NCBI RefSeq assembly: GCF_030269765.1
Contig: NZ_BSTX01000002.1
Coordinates: 1,549,259 to 1,613,258, forward strand
Direction of reading: 5' to 3'
DNA: 64,000 bases
DNA from: Actinorhabdospora filicis
GTDB lineage: Bacteria; Actinomycetota; Actinomycetes; Mycobacteriales; Micromonosporaceae
Below, one piece after another: positions 24,353 to 32,425 of this stretch. A program made the position numbers and the translations under genes. Numbering within the stretch: position 1 is the stretch's first letter; the number at the start of each line of letters is the position of its first letter. The notes under the pieces were generated by a model. That model was not told the origin of the DNA and made no database searches. It was given only the letters and a program-made list of their open reading frames with translations.

Positions 24353-25220
24353 CGCCGCCGAGCTTGCCGGGGTTGGCGGTGGCCAGGATCCGCACGATGC
24401 GCCCGTCCCCGTCGACGTCGCACACGAAGGTCGCGTACGGCTCGCCGTCCAGGACGGCGAGCGCGCCGGGCTCGCCGTTGATCTCGGTGTAGACCACGAC
24501 GGTCCCGGCGGGGATGTCGGGGGCGGTCTTGTGGAAGACGCGGGCGACCTTGTCGCCGCCGGTGATGGGCCGCAGGTTGCCCTTCACGCGCCCGCCGGTG
24601 TCGGTGACGACGGTGACGTCGGGGGCGAGGACCTCCAGCAGCGCGGCCAGGTCGCCGTTGAGGCTGGCGACCATGAACCGCTCGGTGGCCTCGCGACGGC
24701 GGGCGGTGTCGGCGCTGAAGCGCGGGCGGTGCTCGGTGACGTGGGCGCGGGCGCGGCGCACGAGCTGCCGGACGGTGGCCTCGGTGCGGTCGAGGGCCTC
24801 GCCGATCTCGGCGTGGCTGAACCCGAAGGCCTCGCGCAGGACGTAGGCGGCGCGCTCCAGCGGTGACAGCGACTCCAGCAGGACCAGCATGCCCAGCGAG
24901 ACCGAGTCGCGCAGGGCGGCCAGGCGGCCGGGGTCGCCGTCGGCGAACGGGACGCCGTCGTCCTCGGTGGACGGCTCGGGCAGCCAGGAGCCGGTGTAGT
25001 CCTCGTGGCGGCTGGCGGCGCTGCGCAGGCGATCCAGGCTCAGGCGGGTGACGATGGTGACGAGGAAGGCGCGCGGGCTGGTGATCTCCTCGGCCGCGGC
25101 GGCCTTCTCCCACTTGGGCCAGGCGTCCTGCACGATGTCCTCGGCGTCGGTGTGGCTGCCCAGCATGCGGTAGGCCACCGCCCGCAGGACCGGGCGGTGC
25201 TCCTCGAAGACGTCGATCAT
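24339..25220 (-). CDS. sigJ: ECF41-group RNA polymerase sigma factor (SigJ-like) with SnoaL-like tail
   Basis: The protein has 293 residues. Sigma region 2 includes YRMLGSHTDAEDIVQDAW and region 4 includes LSPLERAAYVLREAFGFSHAEIGEALDRTEATVRQLVRRARAH. A C-terminal extension of about 110 residues (MVASLNGDLAALLEVLAPDVTVVTDTGG...) has the SnoaL/NTF2-like fold that regulates ECF41 factors in place of an anti-sigma. In region 2 the usual DAW.R.. reads DAWPKWEKAA. It is 11 bp downstream of the flavoprotein gene, the typical ECF41 partner arrangement, and should be transcribed from the ECF41-type promoter at 26403-26430. Confidence 0.93.
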   Translation of the reverse strand: MIDVFEEHRPVLRAVAYRMLGSHTDAEDIVQDAWPKWEKAAAAEEITSPRAFLVTIVTRLSLDRLRSAASRHEDYTGSWLPEPSTEDDGVPFADGDPGRLAALRDSVSLGMLVLLESLSPLERAAYVLREAFGFSHAEIGEALDRTEATVRQLVRRARAHVTEHRPRFSADTARRREATERFMVASLNGDLAALLEVLAPDVTVVTDTGGRVKGNLRPITGGDKVARVFHKTAPDIPAGTVVVYTEINGEPGALAVLDGEPYATFVCDVDGDGRIVRILATANPGKLGGVRAP

Positions 25221-25231
25221 GGGGCCAGACC

Positions 25232-26365
25232 CTAGCGCGCGGTGACCGCCGGTCGCACCTTGCGGTGCGGGCCGTAGGGGCCGGGGTTGCGGTGGGCCCA
25301 CAGTCCGCCGTTCAGCACCAGTTCCTTGTACCAGACGGCGACCTTGCCGCGCAGGACGGCGTTGCGGGGCGTCTCGTCCTCGGCGTGCACGAACTGGATG
25401 ACGGCGTCCCTGCGGCCGAGGCTGACGCACTGGTGGATGTAGCGGTACGTGAAGGGCGCGTGGTCCTTGCCGAGCATCGCGGCCACGATCGCGTCGGCGA
25501 CGTAGGGGCCCTGGAAGGCGCCGACGCGGCAGCCCATGGCCAGGACGCTGCCGTCGCGGCCGGTGACGGCGGCGGCGTCGCCGATGACGTACACGTCGGG
25601 GTGCGAGACCGAGCGCAGGTGGGCGTCGACGACGGCCAGGCCGCGCGCGTCGACGGTCAGCCCGGCCTCGGCGGCCAGGCTCCCGACGGCGAAGCCGCCG
25701 GCCCACACGCAGGCGTCGAAGGCGAGCTCGCCGTCGGCGAGGACCAGGCGCCCGGCCTCCACGGCGGTGACCTCGCCGCGCACGACCTCCACGCCGAGGC
25801 GGGCGAAGGCCTTGGCGATGTGCTTGCGGGCGCCCTCCGACAGCCACGCGCCGGGCTCGCCGCGGCTGACGAGCTTCACGGTCAGCGCGGGGTGGGTCTC
25901 GGCGAACTCGCAGGCGGCCTCGATGCCGGTGAGGCCGCCGCCGCACACGATGACCGTGCCGGTCTCGGGGACGCGCGCGCCACCGGCCTCCAGGACCACC
26001 GCGTGCTCGGCGATGCCGGGGACGGCGGTGGTGTCGACGTGGCTGCCCAGGGCGTAGACGAGGGTGTCGTAGGGCAGGTCCTCCACGGCGTCGGCGGTGC
26101 TGACCGAGACGACCTTGGCGGCGGTGTCGACGGCGCGCGCCCAGCCGATCCGCAGCTCGGCCGCCGGGCCGCCGAACAGCCCGGCCAGGCCGGGCGCGTC
26201 CGGCTTTTGCCCGGCGGCGGCCTGGTGCAGGCGGGGGCGCTGGACGAAGTGGTCGCGGCCGTTGACCAGGGTCACCCGGACCTCGCCCGCGTCGACCTGC
26301 CGGGCCAGCCGCGTCGCCACGCCGAGACCCGCGTATCCGGCGCCCAGGACGATGATGTTCCGCAT
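25232..26365 (-). CDS. NAD(P)/FAD-dependent oxidoreductase (NDH-2-like), partner of sigJ
   Basis: The protein has 377 residues from ATG 26365, which has AGAGGAGAAG upstream. The first FAD-binding motif GAGYAGLGVATRLA is at residues about 8-21, and a second dinucleotide motif (VIVCGGGLTGIEAACEFAE) is in the middle. The motif DVYVIGDAAAV closes the FAD site. It resembles type-II NADH dehydrogenases without the C-terminal membrane anchor. ECF41 sigma genes are usually coupled to an oxidoreductase or decarboxylase gene, which is probably the regulated output. Its upstream region holds the ECF41-type promoter. Confidence 0.92.
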   Translation of the reverse strand: MRNIIVLGAGYAGLGVATRLARQVDAGEVRVTLVNGRDHFVQRPRLHQAAAGQKPDAPGLAGLFGGPAAELRIGWARAVDTAAKVVSVSTADAVEDLPYDTLVYALGSHVDTTAVPGIAEHAVVLEAGGARVPETGTVIVCGGGLTGIEAACEFAETHPALTVKLVSRGEPGAWLSEGARKHIAKAFARLGVEVVRGEVTAVEAGRLVLADGELAFDACVWAGGFAVGSLAAEAGLTVDARGLAVVDAHLRSVSHPDVYVIGDAAAVTGRDGSVLAMGCRVGAFQGPYVADAIVAAMLGKDHAPFTYRYIHQCVSLGRRDAVIQFVHAEDETPRNAVLRGKVAVWYKELVLNGGLWAHRNPGPYGPHRKVRPAVTAR

Positions 26366-26402
26366 TGTCTTCTCCTCTTCGCTCATTCGCTTGCGGCAAG
26401 GA

Positions 26403-26430
26403 GACGGGGACCCGCCCGGATTTCGTGACA
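26403..26430 (-). promoter_or_regulatory. ECF41-type promoter upstream of the oxidoreductase-sigJ operon
   Basis: Read on the minus strand: TGTCACG (26430-26424), 17 nt, CGTC (26406-26403). This matches the ECF41 consensus TGTCACA-N16/17-CGTC known from the family except for the last base of the first motif. It lies 38-65 bp before the start codon, so autoregulation by SigJ is expected. Confidence 0.8.
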
Positions 26431-26464
26431 CGGCGGGCCGAACTTTTTTCGCGCCGGGGTGTTC

Positions 26465-27244
26465 CTACACGTCAGCGAGGGTGAACAGGCGCCCGTCGGC
26501 GGTCAGGCCGCCGTCGACCGGAAGGATCAGCCCGGTGATCCAGGACGCGTCGGGCGAGGCGAGGAAGGCCACCGCGGCGGCGATGTCCTCCGGCTCACCG
26601 GCGCGGGCCATGGGGTAGCGCTCGCCGACGGCGTCGATGATCTCGGGCTCCCAGGCGCGGGTGCGGATGGAGCCGGGGGCGACGAGGTTGACGCGGACGT
26701 GCCCGGGCAGGCCGCGCTCGCGGCGCATGCGCGGGGAGTACTCCACGGCCAGGTTCTGGGTGAGGCTCTGGAGCCCGGCCTTGGCCGCCGAGTAGGGGGC
26801 GTCGCCGAAGGCCTCCATGCCGTTGATGGAGCCGATGGTGACGACGTTGCCCACGGGTGAGGCCAGCAGGTGCGGGAAGGCGGCGCGCATGCAGCGCACG
26901 GCGCCCATGAGGGTGGCGTCCCAGCGGCGGGTCCAGTCCTCCTCGGCGAGCTCGTCGAAGAAGCCGTGCCCGGCCAGGCCGACGTTGTTGACCAGGACGT
27001 CGAGGCCGCCGGCGGCCGCCTCCGCCACGGCCCCGGCGACGCTCCCGGCGTCGGTGACGTCGCAGTGGAGGTAGTGAGCGCCCAGTTCGGCGGCGGTGGC
27101 GCGGCCGGCCCCGTCGTCGATCTCGCCGATGACGACCTCGGCGCCCTCGGCGATGAGGCGGGCGGTGATGGCGCGGCCGATGCCGCGTCCGCCGCCGGTG
27201 ACGAATGCCCTGCGACCGGAGAATCGTGAGGAAAGTTCAGACAT
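26465..27244 (-). CDS. SDR family oxidoreductase
   Basis: The protein has 259 residues. The cofactor motif TGGGRGIGRAI is near residue 15, the structural motif NNVGLAG near 90, the catalytic triad Ser in TIGSINGMEAFG and the YxxxK motif in PYSAAKAGLQSL. This classical short-chain dehydrogenase probably uses NAD(H), as an acidic segment (IGEIDDGAG) follows the second beta strand. The substrate is unknown. It is divergent from the trpS leader with about 90 bp between them. Confidence 0.92.
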   Translation of the reverse strand: MSELSSRFSGRRAFVTGGGRGIGRAITARLIAEGAEVVIGEIDDGAGRATAAELGAHYLHCDVTDAGSVAGAVAEAAAGGLDVLVNNVGLAGHGFFDELAEEDWTRRWDATLMGAVRCMRAAFPHLLASPVGNVVTIGSINGMEAFGDAPYSAAKAGLQSLTQNLAVEYSPRMRRERGLPGHVRVNLVAPGSIRTRAWEPEIIDAVGERYPMARAGEPEDIAAAVAFLASPDASWITGLILPVDGGLTADGRLFTLADV

Positions 27245-27331
27245 CGCTCCACTGTAGAGAGATCGGGCACCTCGCGCGGGGAGACCGGCGTCACACAGAT
27301 CGCCGTCGCGCGAGTGCGCTACGGTGAACAC

Positions 27332-27370
27332 ATGCGTCTCCGTGCGAACCTCGCCTGGTGGCCGTCCTAG
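27332..27370 (+). CDS. trp leader peptide (MRLRANLAWWPS)
   Basis: A 12-codon frame from ATG 27332 to TAG 27368-27370 contains two adjacent Trp codons (27356-27361) directly before the stop. A -10-like TACGGT at 27320-27325 places the transcript start at or next to the ATG, so the leader may be translated without a ribosome site, as known for other actinobacterial leader peptides. Stalling at WW during Trp shortage would set the downstream attenuator. Confidence 0.85.
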   Translation: MRLRANLAWWPS

Positions 27371-27447
27371 GACGGCCGCTCCCGACGCGTACACACATCC
27401 CGGGCCGTCCATCGCGACGGCCTTCGGTGTCTCTCCGCCCGGCCCCG
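27360..27447 (+). promoter_or_regulatory. Ribosome-mediated transcription attenuator of trpS
   Basis: Four complementary segments use the same sequence: 1 = GGCCGTCC (27360-27367, overlapping the second Trp codon and stop), 2 = GGACGGCC (27370-27377), 3 = GGCCGTCC (27403-27410), 4 = GACGGCC (27416-27422). Pairs 1:2, 2:3 (antiterminator) and 3:4 are mutually exclusive. Another hairpin, GGCCCC/GGGGCC (27431-27436, 27442-27447), lies before the ribosome site AGGAGAAG. No U-run is present. Confidence 0.8.
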
Positions 27448-27480
27448 CGATGGGGCCCGCGTCCTACAGGAGAAGACATC

Positions 27481-28515
27481 ATGACCACCGTCACCGCCGC
27501 CCGCGTGGACGTTCCCGCGCACATCGCGCAGAACCCCGGGGCGCACCGCGTCCTGACCGGCGAGCGCCCCACCGGTTCACTGCACGTGGGCCACTACTTC
27601 GGCACGCTCCAGAACCGCGTCCTGCTCCAGGACCTGGGCGTGGACATGTTCATCGTCATCGCCGACTACCAGGTCCTCACCGACCGCGACGTGGCCGGGA
27701 ACCTCCCGGCGATCGTGGAGGGCGTGGTCCTGGACTACCTCGCGGTGGGCATCGACCCGGCGAAGGCGACGATCTTCGCGCACTCCTCGGTGGCGGCGCT
27801 CAACCAGCTGCTGCTGCCGTTCCTGAGCCTGGTGTCGACGGCCGAGCTGAGCCGCAACCCCACCGTCAAGGACGAGATCGCCGCCTCGGGCCGCTCGCAG
27901 GTGTCCGGGCTGATGTTCACCTACCCCGTGCACCAGGCCGCCGACCTGCTGTTCTGCAAGTCGACGCTGGTGCCGGTGGGTGACGACCAGCTCCCGCACA
28001 TCGAGCTGACGCGCACCATCGCGCGCCGCTTCAACGACCGGTACGCGCAGCTGTTCCCGCTGCCGGAGGCGATGCTCTCGCACGCCCCGCGCCTGCTGGG
28101 CACCGATGGCCGGAAGATGGGCAAGAGCGGCGGCAACGCGGTGAGCATCAAGTCCAGCGCCGATGAGACCGCCGCGATCGTCAAGACCGCCAAGACCGAC
28201 GCCGAGCGGCGCATCACCTTCGAGCCCGAGCGGCGCCCGGAGGTGTCGAACCTGGTGCTGCTGGCGGCGCTGGCGGCCGGTCGTGACCCGCACGAGGTGG
28301 CCGAGGAGATCGGCGACGGCGGGGCGGCGGTCCTCAAGCGGGTGGTGACCGAGGCGGTCAACGAGCGGCTGGCGCCGGTCCGCGCCCGCCGCGCCGAGTA
28401 CGCCGCCGAGCCCGGTCTCGTGCGCGGGATCCTGCGCGAGGGCGGCGAGCGCGCCAACGCCGTGGCCGACCAGACTCTGCTGGAGGTCAAGGAGGCCATG
28501 CTCACCTACTACTGA
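27481..28515 (+). CDS. trpS: Tryptophanyl-tRNA synthetase, probably the auxiliary inhibitor-resistant type
   Basis: The protein has 344 residues. The HIGH motif is HVGH (residues 35-38) and the KMSKS loop is KMGKS, followed by typical TrpRS helices. It charges tRNA-Trp. Aligned by eye with the Bacillus stearothermophilus enzyme, the positions equal to Gln9 and His43 are Arg29 (TGERPTG) and Gln64 (IADYQVLT). Both contact indolmycin in that enzyme, and changes at His43 confer resistance. Some actinomycetes carry a second, attenuator-controlled TrpRS of this kind. The WW leader and attenuator directly upstream fit that type. Start ATG 27481 has AGGAGAAG upstream. A second trpS would be expected elsewhere in the genome. 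Confidence 0.94.
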   Translation: MTTVTAARVDVPAHIAQNPGAHRVLTGERPTGSLHVGHYFGTLQNRVLLQDLGVDMFIVIADYQVLTDRDVAGNLPAIVEGVVLDYLAVGIDPAKATIFAHSSVAALNQLLLPFLSLVSTAELSRNPTVKDEIAASGRSQVSGLMFTYPVHQAADLLFCKSTLVPVGDDQLPHIELTRTIARRFNDRYAQLFPLPEAMLSHAPRLLGTDGRKMGKSGGNAVSIKSSADETAAIVKTAKTDAERRITFEPERRPEVSNLVLLAALAAGRDPHEVAEEIGDGGAAVLKRVVTEAVNERLAPVRARRAEYAAEPGLVRGILREGGERANAVADQTLLEVKEAMLTYY

Positions 28516-28530
28516 AGAGCGGCGTGTGGA

Positions 28531-28565
28531 GGCCCGCCGTCCGGGTCGCGAGTGGACGGCGGGCC
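28531..28565. terminator. Hairpin downstream of trpS
   Basis: GGCCCGCCGTCC (28531-28542) and GGACGGCGGGCC (28554-28565) form a perfect 12-bp stem with an 11-nt loop, 15 bp after the trpS stop. No U-run. Confidence 0.75.
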
Positions 28566-28633
28566 GTCCCACGGGTGGGCTACCGTTGCCCCGGATCGGC
28601 CAACCCGCCAGAAGACGGAGAGGAACACCCCCG

Positions 28634-29392
28634 ATGGTCCTGCGCAAGCTGCTGTCCGCTTTCGGCGTCGGCGTCGAGGTCGACACTCTCCTGTCGACGC
28701 CCACCGTCCGGCCCGGCGGCACCCTCCAGGGCGAGGTCCGCTTCTCCAGCGGCAAGTCCGATCACCGGGTCACCGCGATCAACCTGGAGCTGGTCGCCGA
28801 GGTGGAGATCGAGCGCGACGACACCACCCGCAAGGCCTCCTATTCGTTCTTCGACGCGCGCGTCGCCGGTGAGCTGGAGCTGGCCGCCGGGTCCAGCCAC
28901 AGCGTCCCCTTCGCGATCCCGGTGCCGTGGGAGACGCCGGTGACCACGGTCAACGGGCACCAGCTGTACGGGATGCGCCTGGGCGTGTCGACCGAGCTGG
29001 AGCTGGCCGGGGCCCTCGACAAGGGCGACCTGGACCCGCTGCACGTGGAGCCGCTGCCGGCGCAGGCGGCGGTCCTGGACGCGCTGGCGCGCCTGGGCTT
29101 CACCTTCTCCGGCGCCGACCTGGAGCCGGGCACGGTCCCCGGCTCGCGGCTGCCGTTCTACCAGGAGATCGAGTACTGGCCCGGCGGGCGCCACCGGGCC
29201 TCGTTCAAGGAGCTGGAACTGACCTTCGTGACCAGCCCGGCGGGCGTGGACGTGATCCTGGAGGCCGACAAGCGCGGCGGGTTCCTGTCGGCCGGGCGCG
29301 ACGCCGTCAACCGCTTCCACGTGCCCCACGCCGAGCACGGCGACCTGACCGGCCTGCTCACCGAGCAGCTGGAGCTGCTGGCGCGCCGCTAG
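28634..29392 (+). CDS. Spo0M-like sporulation protein
   Basis: The protein has 252 residues from ATG 28634 (GGAGAGGAA upstream). It matches the Spo0M (SpoOM) arrestin-like family: MVLRKLLSAFGVGVEVDTLLSTPTVRPGG at the start, the beta-sandwich with HSVPFAIPVPWETPVT, and EYWPGG in the middle. In Bacillus, Spo0M influences sporulation; in actinomycetes its role is unsettled. It is cytoplasmic. The stop overlaps the stop of the convergent TetR gene by 4 bp. Confidence 0.9.
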   Translation: MVLRKLLSAFGVGVEVDTLLSTPTVRPGGTLQGEVRFSSGKSDHRVTAINLELVAEVEIERDDTTRKASYSFFDARVAGELELAAGSSHSVPFAIPVPWETPVTTVNGHQLYGMRLGVSTELELAGALDKGDLDPLHVEPLPAQAAVLDALARLGFTFSGADLEPGTVPGSRLPFYQEIEYWPGGRHRASFKELELTFVTSPAGVDVILEADKRGGFLSAGRDAVNRFHVPHAEHGDLTGLLTEQLELLARR

Positions 29393-29955
29393 ATCTCGCC
29401 GGCGACGTAGCGCTGGAGCGTCGGCCCGTACCAGGCCACGATGTCCTCCACCGACATCGCCACCACCGGCGGGAACTCCAGGGCGTAGCGGCACAGCGCG
29501 AGCCCGAGGACCTGCGTGGCGGCCAGGCCCGCGCGGGGGGCGGCCTTCTCGATGTCGCCGTCGTAGAGGGCGGCCACCGTGCGCAGCACCTGCGTCCCGA
29601 ACAGCTCGCGCATCTTCCCGGCCTCCACCGGGTCGGCCACCGCGGTGCGCATGAGCGCCAGCAGGGACCGGTCGGTCTCCCACAGGTCGATCAGGTGCCG
29701 CACGACGCGGGCGCCGATCTCGTCGCGCGGCATCGCCGTGAGGTCGGGCAGGCGCAGGTCGTAGTCGCTGACCTGCTGGAACAGCTGCTCCTTGCTGCCG
29801 AAGTAGCGCATCACCATCGCCGGGTCGATGTGGGCGTCGGCGGCGATGGCCCGGATGGTGGCGCGCTCGTACCCCTCGTCGATGAACCGCTTGCGGGCGG
29901 CGGCCAGGATCGCGGCCTTGGTGGACTCCGAGCGGCGGCGGTGTGCGGGGGTCAT
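29389..29955 (-). CDS. TetR family transcriptional regulator
   Basis: The protein has 188 residues from ATG 29955 (an in-frame ATG at 29964 would add three). The HTH is ESTKAAILAAARKRFIDEGYERATIRAIAADAHIDPAMVMRYFGSKEQLF, and the C-terminal domain is of the TetR_C_17-like type with LALMRTAVADP. A perfect palindrome lies 15 bp upstream between likely -35 and -10 elements, indicating autoregulation. A -10-like TAAGAT about 8 nt before the ATG suggests a leaderless mRNA. Targets other than itself are not obvious. Confidence 0.9.
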   Translation of the reverse strand: MTPAHRRRSESTKAAILAAARKRFIDEGYERATIRAIAADAHIDPAMVMRYFGSKEQLFQQVSDYDLRLPDLTAMPRDEIGARVVRHLIDLWETDRSLLALMRTAVADPVEAGKMRELFGTQVLRTVAALYDGDIEKAAPRAGLAATQVLGLALCRYALEFPPVVAMSVEDIVAWYGPTLQRYVAGEI

Positions 29956-29969
29956 GCGGCACATCTTAC

Positions 29970-29985
29970 GTCAACACGCGTTGAC
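29970..29985. promoter_or_regulatory. Palindromic TetR operator
   Basis: GTCAACACGCGTTGAC: arms GTCAAC and GTTGAC are perfect complements with a 4-nt centre. It lies just upstream of the -10-like TAAGAT (minus strand 29968-29963) of the TetR gene. Confidence 0.75.
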
Positions 29986-29999
29986 CCCCGCGTCACCGG

Positions 30000-32423
30000 T
30001 CAGACCTCGATCACCGCCGACAGCCGCAGATCGGCCACCGACCGTCCGGCGTGGACCACGTAGGCGCCGCGCCGGGTGACCCAGCCGCCGTTCTCCCACA
30101 CCTGCGCCGCCCGCGCCGGGATCGGGATGTGGACCTCCACGCCCTCGCCCGCGGCGGCCTCCACGGCGGCGAACCCGGCCAGCCAGCGCGCCGGGCGCTC
30201 CTCGTCGGCCTCCACCGGCTCCAGGTAGACCTGGACGACCTCGCGCCCGGCCCGCCCGCCCTCGTTGTCCACCGTCACCCGCACGGTGCCCAGGCTCTCT
30301 CCCGCGGTGTCATCGGCGTCGACGGCGATGTCGGCGTAGTCCCAGGTGGTGTAGCCCAGGCCGTGCCCGAACCAGAAGGCCGGGGCGACGGCATCACGGC
30401 GCTCCCAGGCGCGGTAGCCGATGAACACGCCCTCCTCATAGACGAGCTTCCCGCCGGTGGGCACCACCGCCGAGACCGGCGCGTCGGACAGGCGGCGCGG
30501 CCACGTGGTCGGCAGCCGCCCGCCGGGCTCCTCGGCCCCGGTCAGCACCGCGGCCAGCGCCGGGGCGAACTCCTGCCCGCCGAACCAGGTCAGCAGCACC
30601 GCCGGGACCTCCTCCAGCCACGGCATCTCCACCGGCGCGCCGGCGGTCACCACCACGATCGTGCGCCCGTTGGCCGCCGCGACCCGCGACACCAGGTCGT
30701 CCTGCCGCCCGGGCAGCGCCAGGCTCTTGCGGTCGAAGCCCTCGCTCTCCACCGCCTCGGTGGTGTTGACGAACACGATCGCCACGTCGGCGCCGCGCGC
30801 GGCCTCGGCCGCCTCGGCCAGGCCCGCCTCCTCGTCCGGGACGGGCCGGGAGTGCCCCAGGGTGAAGAACACCATCTTCAGCGGACCCCGCACCTGCCGC
30901 GGATCGATCGCGGCGGTCACCGCCACCTCCACGGGCGTACCGGCCGTCATCGCCACCGCGAAACGCGTCTCCGGCGGGCTGATGAAGGCCGCCACCGGGT
31001 CGTCGCCCTCGGGGATCTGCGGGCCCTCGAAGAGCCTCTCGCCGTCCACCACCAGGGTGAACATCCCCGCCCCGGCCAGCGACAGCACGTGCTCACCGCT
31101 CTCATCGGGCACGATCGTCGCGCGCAGTTCGACGGTGGCCAGCGCCGCCGGGTCGAGCCCGGCGGGCAACTCGCCCATCCACGCCACCCGGCTCTCGGCC
31201 AGCTCCTCGGCCACCAGCACGTTCCCGGCGGCGTCGCGAGCGGTGGCCGTGGCCGCCCCCGCGTACGGCGGCAGCAGCGTCCGCGCGTCGGCGCCCACCC
31301 GGTAGTCGATCTCCACCCCCGGCAGGGCCTCCCGCAACGCGTCCAGCGGCGTGGCCACCGACGGCACGAACACCTGCGCGCTCCCGCCGCCCATCACCCG
31401 CGGCTCCCGCGCGGCCATTCCCGACACCGCGATCCGGCGCACACCCGCCAGCGGCAGCAGCCCGCCGTCGTTCCTGGCCAGCACGAACGACCGCGCCGCC
31501 GCCCGCCGCGCCTGCGCCGGGCCGTCGATCCGGGCCGGGAGCTCACCCACCGCCGCCGGAGCGCCCGCCAGCGCACCCACCCGCGCGGCCAGCAGCAGCA
31601 CCCGCCGCACCATGGCGTCCACGACCTCCTCGGGGACGCGCCCCTCGCGCACCGCCGCCGCCAGCGCCTCGCCGTAGACGGTCACCGGGCCGGGCATCGC
31701 CACGTCCGTGCCGCCCATCGCCGAACCCACCGTGTCGCGCGAGGCCGTCCAGTCGGAGACGATGAACCCGTCGAAGCCCCACTCACCGCGCAGGACGCCG
31801 TTCTGGAGCTCGCCGTTGGTGGTCATGCTCGCGCCGTTGACCGCGTTGTAGGCGGCCATCACACCCCACGCCCCGGCCTCCTTGACCACCGTCTCGAAGG
31901 GCGCCAGGTACAGCTCGCGCAGGGCGCGCTCGCCGACGATGTTGTCCACGCTCATCCGGTCGGTCTCGGCGTCGTTGGCCACGAAGTGCTTGACGGTGGT
32001 GGCCACGCCTCCGGACTGGACGCCGCGCACGAAGGCCGCGGCCATCTGGCCGGTCAGGTAGGGGTCTTCGGAGAAGCCCTCGAAGTGGCGTCCGCCCAGG
32101 GGCGAGCGGTGCAGGTTGACGGTGGGCGCCAGCAGGACGTGGACGCCCTTGCGGCGGGCCTCCTGGGCGAGCAGGCGGCCGTTCTCCTCGGCGAGCCCGG
32201 GGTCCCAGGACGCCGCCTGGGCGGTGGGGCTGGGCAGGGCGATGGCGGCGTCGCCGGTCCACTTCTGGCCGCGGACGCCGATGGGCCCGTCGGACATGAC
32301 GATGGGTGCCAGGCCGATCTCGGCGACGCCGGGCAGGGTCCACATGTCCTGTCCGGCCAGCAGGCGGGTCTTGGTGTCGAGGTCGAGGGCGGCGAGGGCC
32401 TTCTCGATGACGTCGTCGTACAT
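30000..32423 (-). CDS. Glycoside hydrolase family 3 beta-glucosidase with PA14 insertion
   Basis: The protein has 807 residues. The GH3 N-terminal barrel holds the substrate motif KHFVANDAETDR and the nucleophile Asp224 in FIVSDWTAS. The C-terminal GH3 domain is interrupted by a PA14-like insert (about residues 400-530) and followed by a fibronectin-III-like domain (VRVTVDNEGGRAGREVVQVYLEPVE). There is no signal peptide, so it acts in the cytoplasm on imported glucosides. The transporter gene just upstream is decayed, which may leave the enzyme without its importer. A TetR gene and palindromic operator lie beyond it, a known arrangement for this enzyme type. Confidence 0.93.
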   Translation of the reverse strand: MYDDVIEKALAALDLDTKTRLLAGQDMWTLPGVAEIGLAPIVMSDGPIGVRGQKWTGDAAIALPSPTAQAASWDPGLAEENGRLLAQEARRKGVHVLLAPTVNLHRSPLGGRHFEGFSEDPYLTGQMAAAFVRGVQSGGVATTVKHFVANDAETDRMSVDNIVGERALRELYLAPFETVVKEAGAWGVMAAYNAVNGASMTTNGELQNGVLRGEWGFDGFIVSDWTASRDTVGSAMGGTDVAMPGPVTVYGEALAAAVREGRVPEEVVDAMVRRVLLLAARVGALAGAPAAVGELPARIDGPAQARRAAARSFVLARNDGGLLPLAGVRRIAVSGMAAREPRVMGGGSAQVFVPSVATPLDALREALPGVEIDYRVGADARTLLPPYAGAATATARDAAGNVLVAEELAESRVAWMGELPAGLDPAALATVELRATIVPDESGEHVLSLAGAGMFTLVVDGERLFEGPQIPEGDDPVAAFISPPETRFAVAMTAGTPVEVAVTAAIDPRQVRGPLKMVFFTLGHSRPVPDEEAGLAEAAEAARGADVAIVFVNTTEAVESEGFDRKSLALPGRQDDLVSRVAAANGRTIVVVTAGAPVEMPWLEEVPAVLLTWFGGQEFAPALAAVLTGAEEPGGRLPTTWPRRLSDAPVSAVVPTGGKLVYEEGVFIGYRAWERRDAVAPAFWFGHGLGYTTWDYADIAVDADDTAGESLGTVRVTVDNEGGRAGREVVQVYLEPVEADEERPARWLAGFAAVEAAAGEGVEVHIPIPARAAQVWENGGWVTRRGAYVVHAGRSVADLRLSAVIEV

Positions 32424-32425
32424 GG

